A DNA stretch of 64,000 nucleotides from JASJBU01 sp963790775 (GTDB taxonomy: Bacteria > Pseudomonadota > Gammaproteobacteria > Chromatiales > Chromatiaceae). A program made the position numbers and the translations under genes. This document shows, piece after piece, positions 17,601 to 26,625 of the stretch; position 1 is the stretch's first letter; the number at the start of each line of letters is the position of its first letter. The DNA is taken from the NCBI GenBank assembly GCA_963790775.1, contig CAWBPR010000005.1, forward strand, positions 124,001 to 188,000, in the 5' to 3' direction. The notes beneath the pieces were generated by a model. It saw nothing but the letters and a program-made list of their open reading frames with translations. It ran no database searches and was not told the DNA's origin.

Positions 17601-18425
17601 TTATTTATCCTCGCTCAAGTCCTGCTCAAAGTAGTATATGCCCACTCCAGCCTGTTTGCGGCCGGTTCCTTCAACGGATGGGTTGATGTCGCGGTCCTGG
17701 GCGGAAAGGTGGCGGTCCAGCTCAATGAGCAGGGCCTGCGCTTTCTCCGCGCTCAGTTTGCGAAACTCGGGCAGCGATTCTGCAGGGAGGTTGTTGTAGG
17801 ATACCTTGCGCTGAAATCTTGGGGTCTGTGAATCCTGCTGCAGATTGTAATCGATGGTAGACAGCAGGGACTGTACATCAGTTCCCAGAATATGCAGTTT
17901 GTCTTTCTCTCCGGTGCGGGGGACAAAGCCGTCAGCCATGAGGCAGATCTTCTGATCCTCATCCAGGGCGACAGTGCCGACGCGCAACAGTTCATCGAGA
18001 ATTGCGCGGGGTGGAATGTCGCCGCTGTGCTTTTTTACCAGCTCGTTGAAACTGTGTTTCCCGGTGTCGAAATAGAGATTGGCGGGATGCCCCTGTTTAT
18101 CATGGAAATGCTTGTCTCTGAGCCAGCCGGAAATGACGCGCGCCGCGCGGTTGTACTGGTGTGCGATGGCCGAATCGTCGGGGGTGTCGATTTTTTGCAG
18201 GCGGCTGACCTCCTTGCGGGTCAGGCCGGTGATCACCGAGACCCGGGAGACGGTCTGCTTACGCCCCGGGATGCCGAATTCCCTGGTGGCAACATCCATG
18301 AACACCCATTTGCTGAGGTCGGCGAAATCCCCGTAGGTGATGCCGTTGCGCAACAGCAGCCGCACCAGAGGCCGCAGGAGTTTTAGGATTGCTGCGGAGA
18401 GTGTCTTCCTTATGTCGTCTGTCAT
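17601..18425 (-). CDS. DUF6502 family protein
   Basis: The 274-residue cytoplasmic protein has an N-terminal hydrophobic helix region (ILKLLRPLVRLLLRNGITYGDFADLSKWVF) and then a winged-helix-like part, KQTVSRVSVITGLTRKEVSRLQ. That fits the DUF6502 family of predicted DNA-binding or regulatory proteins. The C-terminal half is charged without known motifs. It is the first gene of a two-gene unit with the DUF5666 lipoprotein; regulation of that lipoprotein is a reasonable but untested guess. Confidence 0.7.
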   Translation of the reverse strand: MTDDIRKTLSAAILKLLRPLVRLLLRNGITYGDFADLSKWVFMDVATREFGIPGRKQTVSRVSVITGLTRKEVSRLQKIDTPDDSAIAHQYNRAARVISGWLRDKHFHDKQGHPANLYFDTGKHSFNELVKKHSGDIPPRAILDELLRVGTVALDEDQKICLMADGFVPRTGEKDKLHILGTDVQSLLSTIDYNLQQDSQTPRFQRKVSYNNLPAESLPEFRKLSAEKAQALLIELDRHLSAQDRDINPSVEGTGRKQAGVGIYYFEQDLSEDK

Positions 18426-18941
18426 GACTGGTCCGAACTTTGGTCCTGTTTAGCTGACCAGAGCGTCTTCAGCGGCACCGGATATCCAAGATATTGTTCT
18501 CGTTGATCAGGTCAACTTCAGAGTGCTCTAAGAAGGATTTTGTCTGTCTCATATTTAGCCAGGCCTGAATCCTGATAAAGATCTGGCTTTAGTTTAGGGT
18601 GTTATAAAACGCGAGCTTCAATCTTGCGCATGCAAAATCCAGCGCCAGGAGCGCGTAATACAACATCAAACTGGTTCATGAATATTATTTCCATTCCCTG
18701 TGGAGGTTTTCAATTTACCCAGCTTGAGGCCAAAAGCCAGTCCATTATCAGTTGGGAATTTAGTCCCAATCAAGTTAAAGATCAAGTCCTTTGATTTATT
18801 ATGGAATAATCCTGAGTGCTGTAATGGATACCCCTTGCCAGTGCGGATTTCACCGTTACAGGTGAGCGTTGTGTGCCGGAATGTATAGAATTGGCTAAGT
18901 ATGGTAGCCTTCATCAGTTTATCATCACAGGAATCAAACGA
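18426..18941. other. Long intergenic region between DUF6502 gene and gatC
   Basis: About 516 bases with no supported gene. It must hold divergent promoters. A small palindrome, TTGGGA-ATTTAG-TCCCAA, lies at 18752-18769 within an AT-rich block (about 18660-18860) whose composition differs from its surroundings; it may be an old interspersed element. Confidence 0.35.
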
Positions 18942-19229
18942 ATGTCGTTAGATCGTTCTGATGTAGAGAAAATAGCTCATCTGGCGCGGATGGCATTGGA
19001 TGAAAAACAGATCGAGTCCTATGCGACGGATCTTTCCAATATCCTCGCTTTGTTCGAGCAACTGGAAGCCGTGGATACGGCGGATGTCTCGCCGATGGCG
19101 CATCCACTGCACATGGCGCAGCGTCTGCGAGCCGATGTGGTTGCGGAACAGAACCATCGTGATGAGTACCAGGCCATCGCTCCGAAAGTCGAGGCCGGGC
19201 TTTTTCTGGTTCCCAAAGTCATTGAGTAA
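18942..19229 (+). CDS. gatC: Asp/Glu-tRNA amidotransferase subunit C
   Basis: The 95-residue small subunit stabilises GatA-GatB in the complex that converts Glu-tRNA(Gln) or Asp-tRNA(Asn) into the amidated form. MSLDRSDVEKIAHLARMALDEKQIE is the typical N-terminus, and the AGGA ahead of ATG 18942 supports this start over an upstream in-frame ATG at 18873. It is the first gene of gatCAB; gatA follows 21 bases later. Confidence 0.95.
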   Translation: MSLDRSDVEKIAHLARMALDEKQIESYATDLSNILALFEQLEAVDTADVSPMAHPLHMAQRLRADVVAEQNHRDEYQAIAPKVEAGLFLVPKVIE

Positions 19230-19250
19230 CGCATTTTTTAGATTCAGGCT

Positions 19251-20702
19251 ATGCATAAAAAAAGTATTGCAGAACTGGGCGCAGCCTTACGCGCCGGTGA
19301 ATTCTCCTGTGTGGAGCTGACGCATCATTTTCTTGAGCGTATCTCGACCTTGGATAAGGAGATCAACAGTTTTATCACAGTGACGCCTGAACTGGCCTTG
19401 GCTCGCGCCGCAGCGGCGGATGTCCGGATCAAGGCTGGAGATGCGGGGCCGCTGACGGGCATGCCGATCGTGCAGAAGGACATATTCTGCACCAAAGGTG
19501 TCCGCACCAGTTGTGGTTCCCGCATGCTGGACAATTTCATCTCGCCCTATGACGCCACGGTAGTGGAGAAGCTCAATGCGGCCGGTGTGGTAATGCTCGG
19601 CAAGACGAATATGGATGAGTTCGCCATGGGTTCCTCCAACGAGACCAGCTACTACGGTCCGGTGCGTAATCCCTGGGATAAGGGACGGGTGCCGGGTGGA
19701 TCTTCCGGCGGTTCGGCAGCCGCTGTGTCCGGGCGCCTGGCTGTGGCGGCGACCGGTACGGATACCGGTGGCTCGATCCGCCAGCCTGCTGCGCTATGCG
19801 GGATTACCGGGATTAAGCCAACCTATGGCCGTATCTCCCGCTTCGGCATGATCGCCTTTGCCTCAAGTCTCGATCAGGCCGGACCCATGGCGCGCAGCGC
19901 CGAGGATGCAGCATTGATGCTGCAGGCCATGGCGGGTTTCGATCCCAAGGATTCCACCAGCGCGGATGAGCCGGTGCCGGATTACTCGGCGGGGCTGGAT
20001 GACTCCCTGGCCGGGCTGAAGATCGGCTTGCCGAAAGAGTATTTCGGTGAGGGCCTGGACGCCGGGGTTGCCGCCTCCATCGAGGCCGCCATCGGCGAGT
20101 ACAAAAAGCTCGGGGCCGAGGTGGTGGAGATCTCATTGCCCAACACCGGTCTCGCGGTGCCCACCTATTATGTGGTCGCTCCCGCAGAATGCTCCTCCAA
20201 TCTGTCCCGTTTCGATGGGGTGCGCTTTGGTTATCGCTGTGAGGATCCGAAAGATCTTGAGGATCTCTACAAGCGGTCCCGGGGCGAGGGGTTCGGGGAT
20301 GAGGTCAAGCGGCGCATCATGATCGGCACCTATGCGCTCTCCGCCGGTTACTACGATGCCTACTATCTGAAGGCGCAGCAGACCCGCCATCTGATTTCGG
20401 ATGATTTCAATCAAGCCTTCAAACAGGTGGATGTGATCATGGGGCCAACCTCACCCGGCACCGCGTTTGGCATCGGCGAGAAGGCGGATGATCCGGTAAC
20501 CATGTATCTGAACGATATCTATACGATTGCGACTAATCTGGCGGGGCTGCCGGGGCTTTCCATGCCGGTCGAGCCGGTAAACGGCTTGCCGGTGGGGCTG
20601 CAGATCATCGGCAACTATTTTGCAGAGGCAAAATTGTTGAATGTTGCGCACCAATTTCAAAAAGTAACCGAGTGGCACAAAGCGGCGCCCTCAGGCTTTT
20701 AA
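19251..20702 (+). CDS. gatA: Asp/Glu-tRNA amidotransferase subunit A
   Basis: Amidase subunit that releases ammonia from glutamine for transamidation. The 483-residue protein carries the amidase-signature Ser-cisSer-Lys triad as Lys76 (QKDIF), Ser151 (GGSSGGS) and Ser175 (TDTGGSIRQPA), with the glycine/serine-rich loop between them. Length and order in gatC-gatA-gatB are normal. Confidence 0.98.
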   Translation: MHKKSIAELGAALRAGEFSCVELTHHFLERISTLDKEINSFITVTPELALARAAAADVRIKAGDAGPLTGMPIVQKDIFCTKGVRTSCGSRMLDNFISPYDATVVEKLNAAGVVMLGKTNMDEFAMGSSNETSYYGPVRNPWDKGRVPGGSSGGSAAAVSGRLAVAATGTDTGGSIRQPAALCGITGIKPTYGRISRFGMIAFASSLDQAGPMARSAEDAALMLQAMAGFDPKDSTSADEPVPDYSAGLDDSLAGLKIGLPKEYFGEGLDAGVAASIEAAIGEYKKLGAEVVEISLPNTGLAVPTYYVVAPAECSSNLSRFDGVRFGYRCEDPKDLEDLYKRSRGEGFGDEVKRRIMIGTYALSAGYYDAYYLKAQQTRHLISDDFNQAFKQVDVIMGPTSPGTAFGIGEKADDPVTMYLNDIYTIATNLAGLPGLSMPVEPVNGLPVGLQIIGNYFAEAKLLNVAHQFQKVTEWHKAAPSGF

Positions 20703-20724
20703 CTCAGGATCAAGGGCATTTAAC

Positions 20725-22158
20725 ATGCAATGGGAAGTCGTCATCGGGCTTGAGATTCATGCTCAACTGGCCACCAAATCGAAAATTTTCTCCGCCGCGT
20801 CGACTGCCTATGGCGCCGAGCCCAACACCCAGGCCTGCATCGTGGACCTGGGTTTCCCCGGAGTGCTGCCGGTGCTCAACCAGGAAGCGGTCAACATGGC
20901 GCTCAAGTTTGGCCTGGCGATCAATGCAGAGATAGGCCAACGCTCGGTATTTGCGCGCAAAAACTATTTCTATCCCGATCTGCCGAAGGGTTACCAGATC
21001 AGTCAGTTCGAACTGCCGGTCGTCGGCAAGGGTGAGCTGAGCATCGAACTGGAGGATGGCGGCAGCAAGGTGATCGGCGTCACCCGGGCGCATCTGGAAG
21101 AGGATGCCGGAAAATCCCTGCACGAGGACTTCCATGGCATGACCGGTATCGATCTCAACCGCGCCGGTACGCCGCTGCTGGAGATCGTCTCCGAGCCGGA
21201 TATGCGTTCCATCAAGGAGGCAGTGGCCTATGCCCGCAAGATCCACCAACTGGTGGTCTATCTCGGTATCTGCGACGGCAACATGCAGGAGGGTTCCTTC
21301 CGGGCCGACGCCAACCTCTCGATTCGTCCCTTCGGTCAGGAAGCGTTCGGCACCCGCACCGAGCTGAAGAATATCAACTCCTTCCGTTTTCTCGAAAAGG
21401 CCATGAACTACGAGCTGGACCGCCAGATCGACTTGCTGGAGAGTGGCGGCAAAGTGGTTCAGGAGACCCGCCTGTATGACGCGGACCGGGACGAGACCCG
21501 CTCCATGCGCAGCAAGGAGGAGGCCAATGATTACCGCTATTTTCCCGATCCGGACCTGTTGCCGGTCGAGATCACCGAAGCGCAGCTGGATGCCATTCGC
21601 AAGACCATGCCTGAACTGCCTCCCGAGAAGCTGGCGCGCTTTGAGCAGGCTTACGGCCTGGGCAGGCAGGATGCCCTGCAACTCACGGCCAGCCGCCCGT
21701 TGGCGGACTACTTCGAAGCAGTGGTGGAGGCCGGTGCAGAGCCCAAAATGGCGGCCAACTGGGTGACGGGAGATCTGGGCGGCGCGCTGAACAAGGAGGG
21801 GCTGGAGCTGTCTCAATCCCCGGTGACGCCGCGACAGCTGGGCGGGCTGCTGGTGCGCATCGCCGACAATACCATCTCCGGCAAGCTCGCCAAGCAGGTC
21901 TTCGAGGCGATCTGGAACGGGGAAGGTGATGCCGATGCGGTAATCGAGGCCAAAGGCCTGAAGCAGATTACCGACAGCGGCGAAATTGAGTCTATTATTG
22001 ATGGCATCATCGCCGGCAATCCGAAGCAGGTCGAACAGTTCCGGGCCGGCAAGGAGAAGCTGCTGGGCTTCTTTGTCGGGCAGGTGATGAAGGCTACCCA
22101 GGGCAAGGCCAATCCGGAACAGGTCAACACCATACTGTTGGGTAAACTGAAACCCTGA
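20725..22158 (+). CDS. gatB: Asp/Glu-tRNA amidotransferase subunit B
   Basis: tRNA-binding and kinase subunit that activates the misacylated aminoacyl-tRNA with ATP. MQWEVVIGLEIHAQLATKSKIF is the diagnostic start. YFYPDLPKGYQISQFE and GIDLNRAGTPLLEIVSEPDM form the cradle domain, and a helical YqeY-type tail (about residues 330-477) binds tRNA. It is the last gene of gatCAB. Confidence 0.98.
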   Translation: MQWEVVIGLEIHAQLATKSKIFSAASTAYGAEPNTQACIVDLGFPGVLPVLNQEAVNMALKFGLAINAEIGQRSVFARKNYFYPDLPKGYQISQFELPVVGKGELSIELEDGGSKVIGVTRAHLEEDAGKSLHEDFHGMTGIDLNRAGTPLLEIVSEPDMRSIKEAVAYARKIHQLVVYLGICDGNMQEGSFRADANLSIRPFGQEAFGTRTELKNINSFRFLEKAMNYELDRQIDLLESGGKVVQETRLYDADRDETRSMRSKEEANDYRYFPDPDLLPVEITEAQLDAIRKTMPELPPEKLARFEQAYGLGRQDALQLTASRPLADYFEAVVEAGAEPKMAANWVTGDLGGALNKEGLELSQSPVTPRQLGGLLVRIADNTISGKLAKQVFEAIWNGEGDADAVIEAKGLKQITDSGEIESIIDGIIAGNPKQVEQFRAGKEKLLGFFVGQVMKATQGKANPEQVNTILLGKLKP

Positions 22159-22235
22159 GCCGGACCATTTGGCGGTCTCCTCCAGCAACGAGTCCTCTAT
22201 GGCTCTTTCTTATACGGCGTGTGTCGTGAAAACTG

Positions 22236-22306
22236 TTGCAGGGTGCGCCGTGCGCACCGCGATGCAAATGCTCTAAGTTATTCGGTATGAACGGCGCACC
22301 CTGCAT
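22236..22306. repeat. REP-like inverted repeat pair
   Basis: GCAGGGTGCGCCGT (22238-22251) and its exact reverse complement (22291-22304) are separated by 39 bases in the gap after gatB. The first unit continues as GTGCGCACC, giving its own small palindrome. The GC-rich, palindromic, extragenic character matches REP/BIME elements, which usually recur in a genome. It may also fold as the 3' end of the gatCAB transcript. Confidence 0.6.
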
Positions 22307-22413
22307 CAAGCGGAGCAACCTTGTACGATACTCTTCATAGCGAGATTATTTATGCTGACTGCTGGGTGTCCGATAAAGAGATTTTCAGAGATTAGGTACT
22401 GAGGGGATTAAAT

Positions 22414-24606
22414 ATGCGCAGTGTTTCTGGATTTGGAGCGAAGGCAACCGTATTGCTGATATTGCTTTTCTATTCGGTCACCAGCTTGGCGGCGATCTGG
22501 CGGGATCAGACTGTTTCCATGAAGGGCCAGGATGCTGCTGTCGACGCCGTCTATTACCGCGCTCTGCAAGCGGATCATGACGCCCTGCAGCAGGCGCTTG
22601 CCGCCGCCCCGCTGGAATACACCTCCAGCCAGGGAGCCGAGATCAGCCTGCCCATGCCGGACGGCTCCATGCAGAGGTTCGAGGTGGAAAATTCCCCGAT
22701 CATGGCCCACGAACTGGCTGCCCGCTATCCGGAAATTCAGACCTACCGGGTCAGAGGGGTGGATGATCCTACTGCCACAGGCCGGCTGGATCTGACCCCC
22801 AAGGGGTTCCACGCCATGCTCAGCAGCTCTGCCGATACGGTCTACATCGACCCGAATGAGAGCGGTGTTTACCACAGTTACTACCGGGAGGATTATGTGG
22901 CGGCGAGCAAGGGAGTGAGCGAGGCGCGCTGCCTGGTCGAGTCTGGCGATGACGAATTCACGGCAGCATCCCCAGCTACGGAGACTGCGTATCGCACCAG
23001 TGGCGGGATCAGGGAGTATCGATTGGCAGTTGCAGCCACAGGTGAATATACCCAATTCCATGGTGGAACGGTTTCACTGGCGCTGGCTGCGATCATTACC
23101 GCCATTAACCGCGTCAATCAGATTTACGAAAGGGACTTGGCTATTGAGCTGGTGCTGATACCCAATAATGATTCCATCATCTATACCGATCCACTCACCG
23201 ATCCGTACACAAATAATGACGGGATTACGATGCTGAGATCAGAATCAGACAAATCTGGATGCTGTCATCGGTTCGGCAAATTACGATATCGGTCATGTCT
23301 TCAGCACCGGTGGTGGCGGTATAGCTGGAGTTGGCGTGGACCTGCCGTGCCGATTTAAAGGCACACGGAGTTACGGGCGATCCCGACCCTGTAGGGGATC
23401 TCTTCTACATCGATCTGGTGGCTCACGAGATGGGGCATCAGATGGATGCCAAGCATTCATTTCAACGGAACTACTGATAGTTGTGCAGGGGTAAACAGGG
23501 TTGCGACAGTGCTGTCGAGCCTGGCAGCGGTTCGACCATCATGGCCTATGCGGGCATCTGCGGAGAGGAAAATCTCCAGTCCAGCAGTGATGATACATTC
23601 CATGCGAAGAGTATCAAGCAAATTCATCGGCATACTCTGGTCGCGACAGGTTCCTGCGGAGCCTTGTCTCAACCGGCAACACAGCGCCAACTGTGAGTGC
23701 AGGCGTTGATCGAACTATCCCTCTTTGCACGCCTTTCTCATTGAATGGTTCGGCTTCTGATGTTGATTTGGGCGATAGCCTGACCTATCAGTGGGATGAG
23801 ATGGATATCGGGACGGCAACGGATGCAAATACATTTGGCACTGATCTGGGGAGTAATCCTCTGTTCCGGTCATTATACACCCAAGGACATCGAAGAACGT
23901 GTTTTCCCCAGAATGTCTGCTCTGGCCAATGGCACAACCTACAAGGGTGAGACGCTCCCTGCCGCAGCCAGGACCATGAATTTTCGTCTGACCGCTCGCG
24001 ACGGCAAGGGTGGCGTGAATGAAGATGACATGACGGTCACCGTGGATGAAAGCATGGGACCGTTTCTTGTATCCGGTGGTGTGCTAAATGCTGGAGGGGG
24101 TTTTCTACCTGGATCCCAGCAAACGATTGAATGGTCCGTGGGGAATACGGAGTGCTTCCTGCCCACAGGTAGCGATAAGCCTCCTGGCCTTCAATCCAGC
24201 TGGGACTGAGTATTGCGATGAATCAAATAATCCGGACCTGGATCTGGGTGACTTCCCCAATATAGGCAGCGCCCTGGTTATCCTGCCTGATCTGAATATT
24301 TCACAGGGGCGGGTCAAGGTCGCCTGTGCCAACAATATCTATTTTTCTCTCTCCGCGGCTGATATTCAGCTGAACGGAACAACCGCGGTATCAACCAGTT
24401 GCAAAAGTACGGGCCTGCTCAGTGCAGATGGCACCGGCGACCTTGTTGAGGCCTGCATCGCTCAAAAAGATAATTTGCCTGCACCTATTGCCGTCATAAG
24501 CAATGATGGTGGAGGTGGTGGTGCGCTCTTCCTGCTAACGCCCCTGCTGGGATTTCGTCTGGCCAGACGCGCCTGGTATAGGCAGGCGCGGCCCGCTGCC
24601 GGATAG
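22414..24606 (+). pseudogene. Secreted metzincin-type metalloprotease with GlyGly-CTERM tail, frameshifted
   Basis: Conceptually one protein of about 730 residues: a signal peptide (ends near SLAA), a propeptide-like region, a reprolysin-like metalloprotease domain with HEMGHQMDAKH at 23424-23456 (HExxHxxxxxH), a later IMAYAGICG Met-turn, beta-sandwich domains, and a C-terminal GlyGly-CTERM signal (GGGGG, hydrophobic helix, Arg-rich end). The reading frame changes about seven times between 23236 and 24170, each fitting a one-base indel, yet protein similarity stays continuous across all of them. The intact rhombosortase next door is the expected processing enzyme. Recent decay or sequence error are both possible. 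Confidence 0.8.
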
Positions 24607-24609
24607 CTT

Positions 24610-25005
24610 TTACTGCGTCTGTTTCAGGCAGGCGTCCAGCATCAGCTGGTTGTACTCGGTGGCGTATTCCTGCGCCGCCTGCAGCAGCTTCAGATGGACG
24701 TCGCCGAACACCATGTCGGTGGAGCCCTGCAGATAGCGGATGCCGCATACGGTTTTGATCTTCGAGGCCGATTCGGCGGGAACCCCGGGCATGTTGGGAT
24801 TGCGGGTAGCCATGGCCAGCAGCCTTTTGTCGCCGCGCTCGATGGCCTGTTTTGCATCCCTGCTGGCGTCGGCATTCTTCAGCCAGGCCAGAGATGCTGC
24901 CGCATCGCGCTCCTGGGGTGAGAGTGTTGAGAGGTCGATCTGTTCCGTCTCCTGGCAACCGGTCATGCTTAGAAGTATTGCTAACAGTGGAATGATACGC
25001 TTCAC
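24610..25005 (-). CDS. Small lipoprotein of unknown function
   Basis: The 131-residue protein has a lipoprotein signal peptide (MKRIIPLLAILLSMTGC, lipobox Cys17). The remainder is helical and charged with two further cysteines (TVCGIRY and LDACLK near the end). I do not recognise the family. Its start overlaps the stop of the rhombosortase gene by 4 bases, so the two are translationally coupled. That makes it a candidate accessory factor for rhombosortase processing. Confidence 0.6.
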   Translation of the reverse strand: MKRIIPLLAILLSMTGCQETEQIDLSTLSPQERDAAASLAWLKNADASRDAKQAIERGDKRLLAMATRNPNMPGVPAESASKIKTVCGIRYLQGSTDMVFGDVHLKLLQAAQEYATEYNQLMLDACLKQTQ

Positions 25006-25598
25006 TCAACTACCTCTCTTGTGAATTTTGAGATACCGATTTCCAGGGACCATAATAATGCCCCGCCCAATCCGCCGTAAAGATGTGCATCGACGATGAC
25101 ACGACCTTTCGCAATTGCCTCGCTGCCCGGCATGGGGCCGCTTAATTGCTCCCAGGCAAGTTTTAAAATCACCAGCAGTAACAAGAGCGCGTTTGCGGCG
25201 GTATTCTGTTTCAGTTCCCTGAGCAGGGCCCAGATCAGCAGCCCGTGCAGCACGCCGGAGAAACCCCTGTACCAATCGACTGAGGCGCTGAACAGGTAGA
25301 GGCCGGCAGATGTGCACAGTGTAAGTAGGATCAGGCCTGAAATACAGGCCATGGCAGGCATGCCGTTCCTGAAGAAGAGCTGGTAGATCAGCCAGAACCC
25401 GAGCAGATTCATCAGCAGATGGTCCCAGCCCAGATGCACCAGATGGCCGCTGATGAGTCGCCAGAGTTCGCCTGCTGCGGTCGCTTGTCGCTGGTATTCC
25501 AACAGCAGCTGCCACTGCTCGGAACCGAGCATCGGCAGCAACAGTGCGGCCGAGACGAGCAGTGGGCATAACAGGCGTGGTTTTATTAGCGCGTGCAA
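25002..25598 (-). CDS. rrtA: Rhombosortase (GlyGly-CTERM processing rhomboid protease)
   Basis: The 198-residue integral membrane serine protease of the rhomboid superfamily has the rhombosortase layout: HLVHLGWDHLLMNLLGFW, the active-site WYRGFSGVLHG (Ser114) and the catalytic His172 in VDAHLYGGLGGALL. Rhombosortases cleave GlyGly-CTERM tails of type II-secreted proteins. The convergent neighbour at 22414-24606 encodes just such a substrate, though frameshifted. The intact enzyme implies other substrates elsewhere in the genome. Confidence 0.87.
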   Translation of the reverse strand: MHALIKPRLLCPLLVSAALLLPMLGSEQWQLLLEYQRQATAAGELWRLISGHLVHLGWDHLLMNLLGFWLIYQLFFRNGMPAMACISGLILLTLCTSAGLYLFSASVDWYRGFSGVLHGLLIWALLRELKQNTAANALLLLLVILKLAWEQLSGPMPGSEAIAKGRVIVDAHLYGGLGGALLWSLEIGISKFTREVVE

Positions 25599-25614
25599 GG
25601 ACTGGGTTCCAGGA

Positions 25615-26358
25615 TTATGAGTTGCCGCAGACGGGGCAGTTCGGGTCCCGTTTGAGTTTCAGGCTGCGCCACTCCATGTGCATGGCATCGAGTATCAGCA
25701 GCCTGCCCACCAGGCTGTTGCCTGTCTCGGTGAGGAGCTTGATCGCTTCAGTGGCCTGGATGCTGCCGATGATGCCCACCACCGGCGCCAGAACCCCGTT
25801 CGCGCTGCAACTCTCATCCACCTCTCCGCCCTCCGGGTAGAGGCAATGGTAGCAAGGCCCGTCGGGTTGCCCGTTGAAGACGCTGACCTGGCCCTCCATG
25901 CGAATCGCGGCGCCCGACACCAGAGGGGTGCGGGTGGCGTGACAGGCTCTGTTGATGGCGAATCTTGCCGTGAAATTATCGGTGGCGTCGATTACCAGAT
26001 CGGCCAGAGCGGCCTGTTCCGTCAGCTCAGTCGTATCGAGTGGATGATCGATGGTTGCAACGCTTATCTCCGGATTCAGCGCGAGCAATGTCTGTCGGGC
26101 CGATTCCACCTTGCTGGTATCGATCCGCTGCGTGGTGTGGATGATCTGACGCTGCAGGTTGCTGAGGTCGACTTTGTCGAAATCCACCAGCACCAGGCTG
26201 CCGACTCCGGCCGCCGCGAGATACATTGCCACCGGTGCGCCCAGTCCACCCAGGCCGATGATCAGGACTTTCGAGTTGAGGAGCTTTTCCTGACCATCGA
26301 TGCCAATCGATGGCAGCATGATCTGGCGGCTGTAGCGCAGCAGTTGGTCGTCGTTCAC
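25615..26358 (-). CDS. moeB: MoeB/ThiF-type adenylyltransferase
   Basis: E1-like enzyme that adenylates the C-terminal glycine of a ubiquitin-like sulfur carrier (MoaD or ThiS). The 247-residue protein has the nucleotide loop LIIGLGGLGAP, the ATP-contacting DFDKVDLSNLQRQ, the DATDNFTARF motif, and both zinc-binding pairs CYHC and CPVC. Sequence features fit MoeB (molybdopterin synthase adenylyltransferase) best; ThiF is the alternative. It lies 16 bases upstream of the rhombosortase gene. Upstream of prfA-hemA it is a common gammaproteobacterial neighbour. Confidence 0.88.
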   Translation of the reverse strand: MNDDQLLRYSRQIMLPSIGIDGQEKLLNSKVLIIGLGGLGAPVAMYLAAAGVGSLVLVDFDKVDLSNLQRQIIHTTQRIDTSKVESARQTLLALNPEISVATIDHPLDTTELTEQAALADLVIDATDNFTARFAINRACHATRTPLVSGAAIRMEGQVSVFNGQPDGPCYHCLYPEGGEVDESCSANGVLAPVVGIIGSIQATEAIKLLTETGNSLVGRLLILDAMHMEWRSLKLKRDPNCPVCGNS

Positions 26359-26625
26359 GATTCAGTTTCCAGGCAGTTTGAAGGAACCCCTAACCCGGAA
26401 GATTCTCCCGCTAACGCGATGGTCCTGTCGAGATCGTCGTTCAGGGTTGGATTTGAGATTCTGATTGATGCTTGAGTCAATACCGGCGCTGGGCGGTGAG
26501 ATCGGTGCGAAGGCGCGTTCAGCATGCTAGAGGTAGGTCTTGTGATTTGTATCTATATTATCCCATCAACAAGAAATAGATAGGAAAACAGCCAGGCGTG
26601 CGGGTGAATCTTCCGGGTTGATGGA
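26359..26625. other. Intergenic region upstream of moeB
   Basis: A 267-base gap with no coding pattern and no obvious hairpin; it should carry the moeB promoter on the minus strand. Confidence 0.3.

Noticed and set aside
18666..18914. 82-codon minus-strand frame before gatC
   Set aside because: Overlaps the promoter region and start of gatC, lacks a ribosome site, and has no recognisable domain; more likely an intergenic repeat remnant.
20710..22188. 492-codon minus-strand open frame over gatB
   Set aside because: Complete overlap with gatB, which has full family similarity; the antisense product has no motif.
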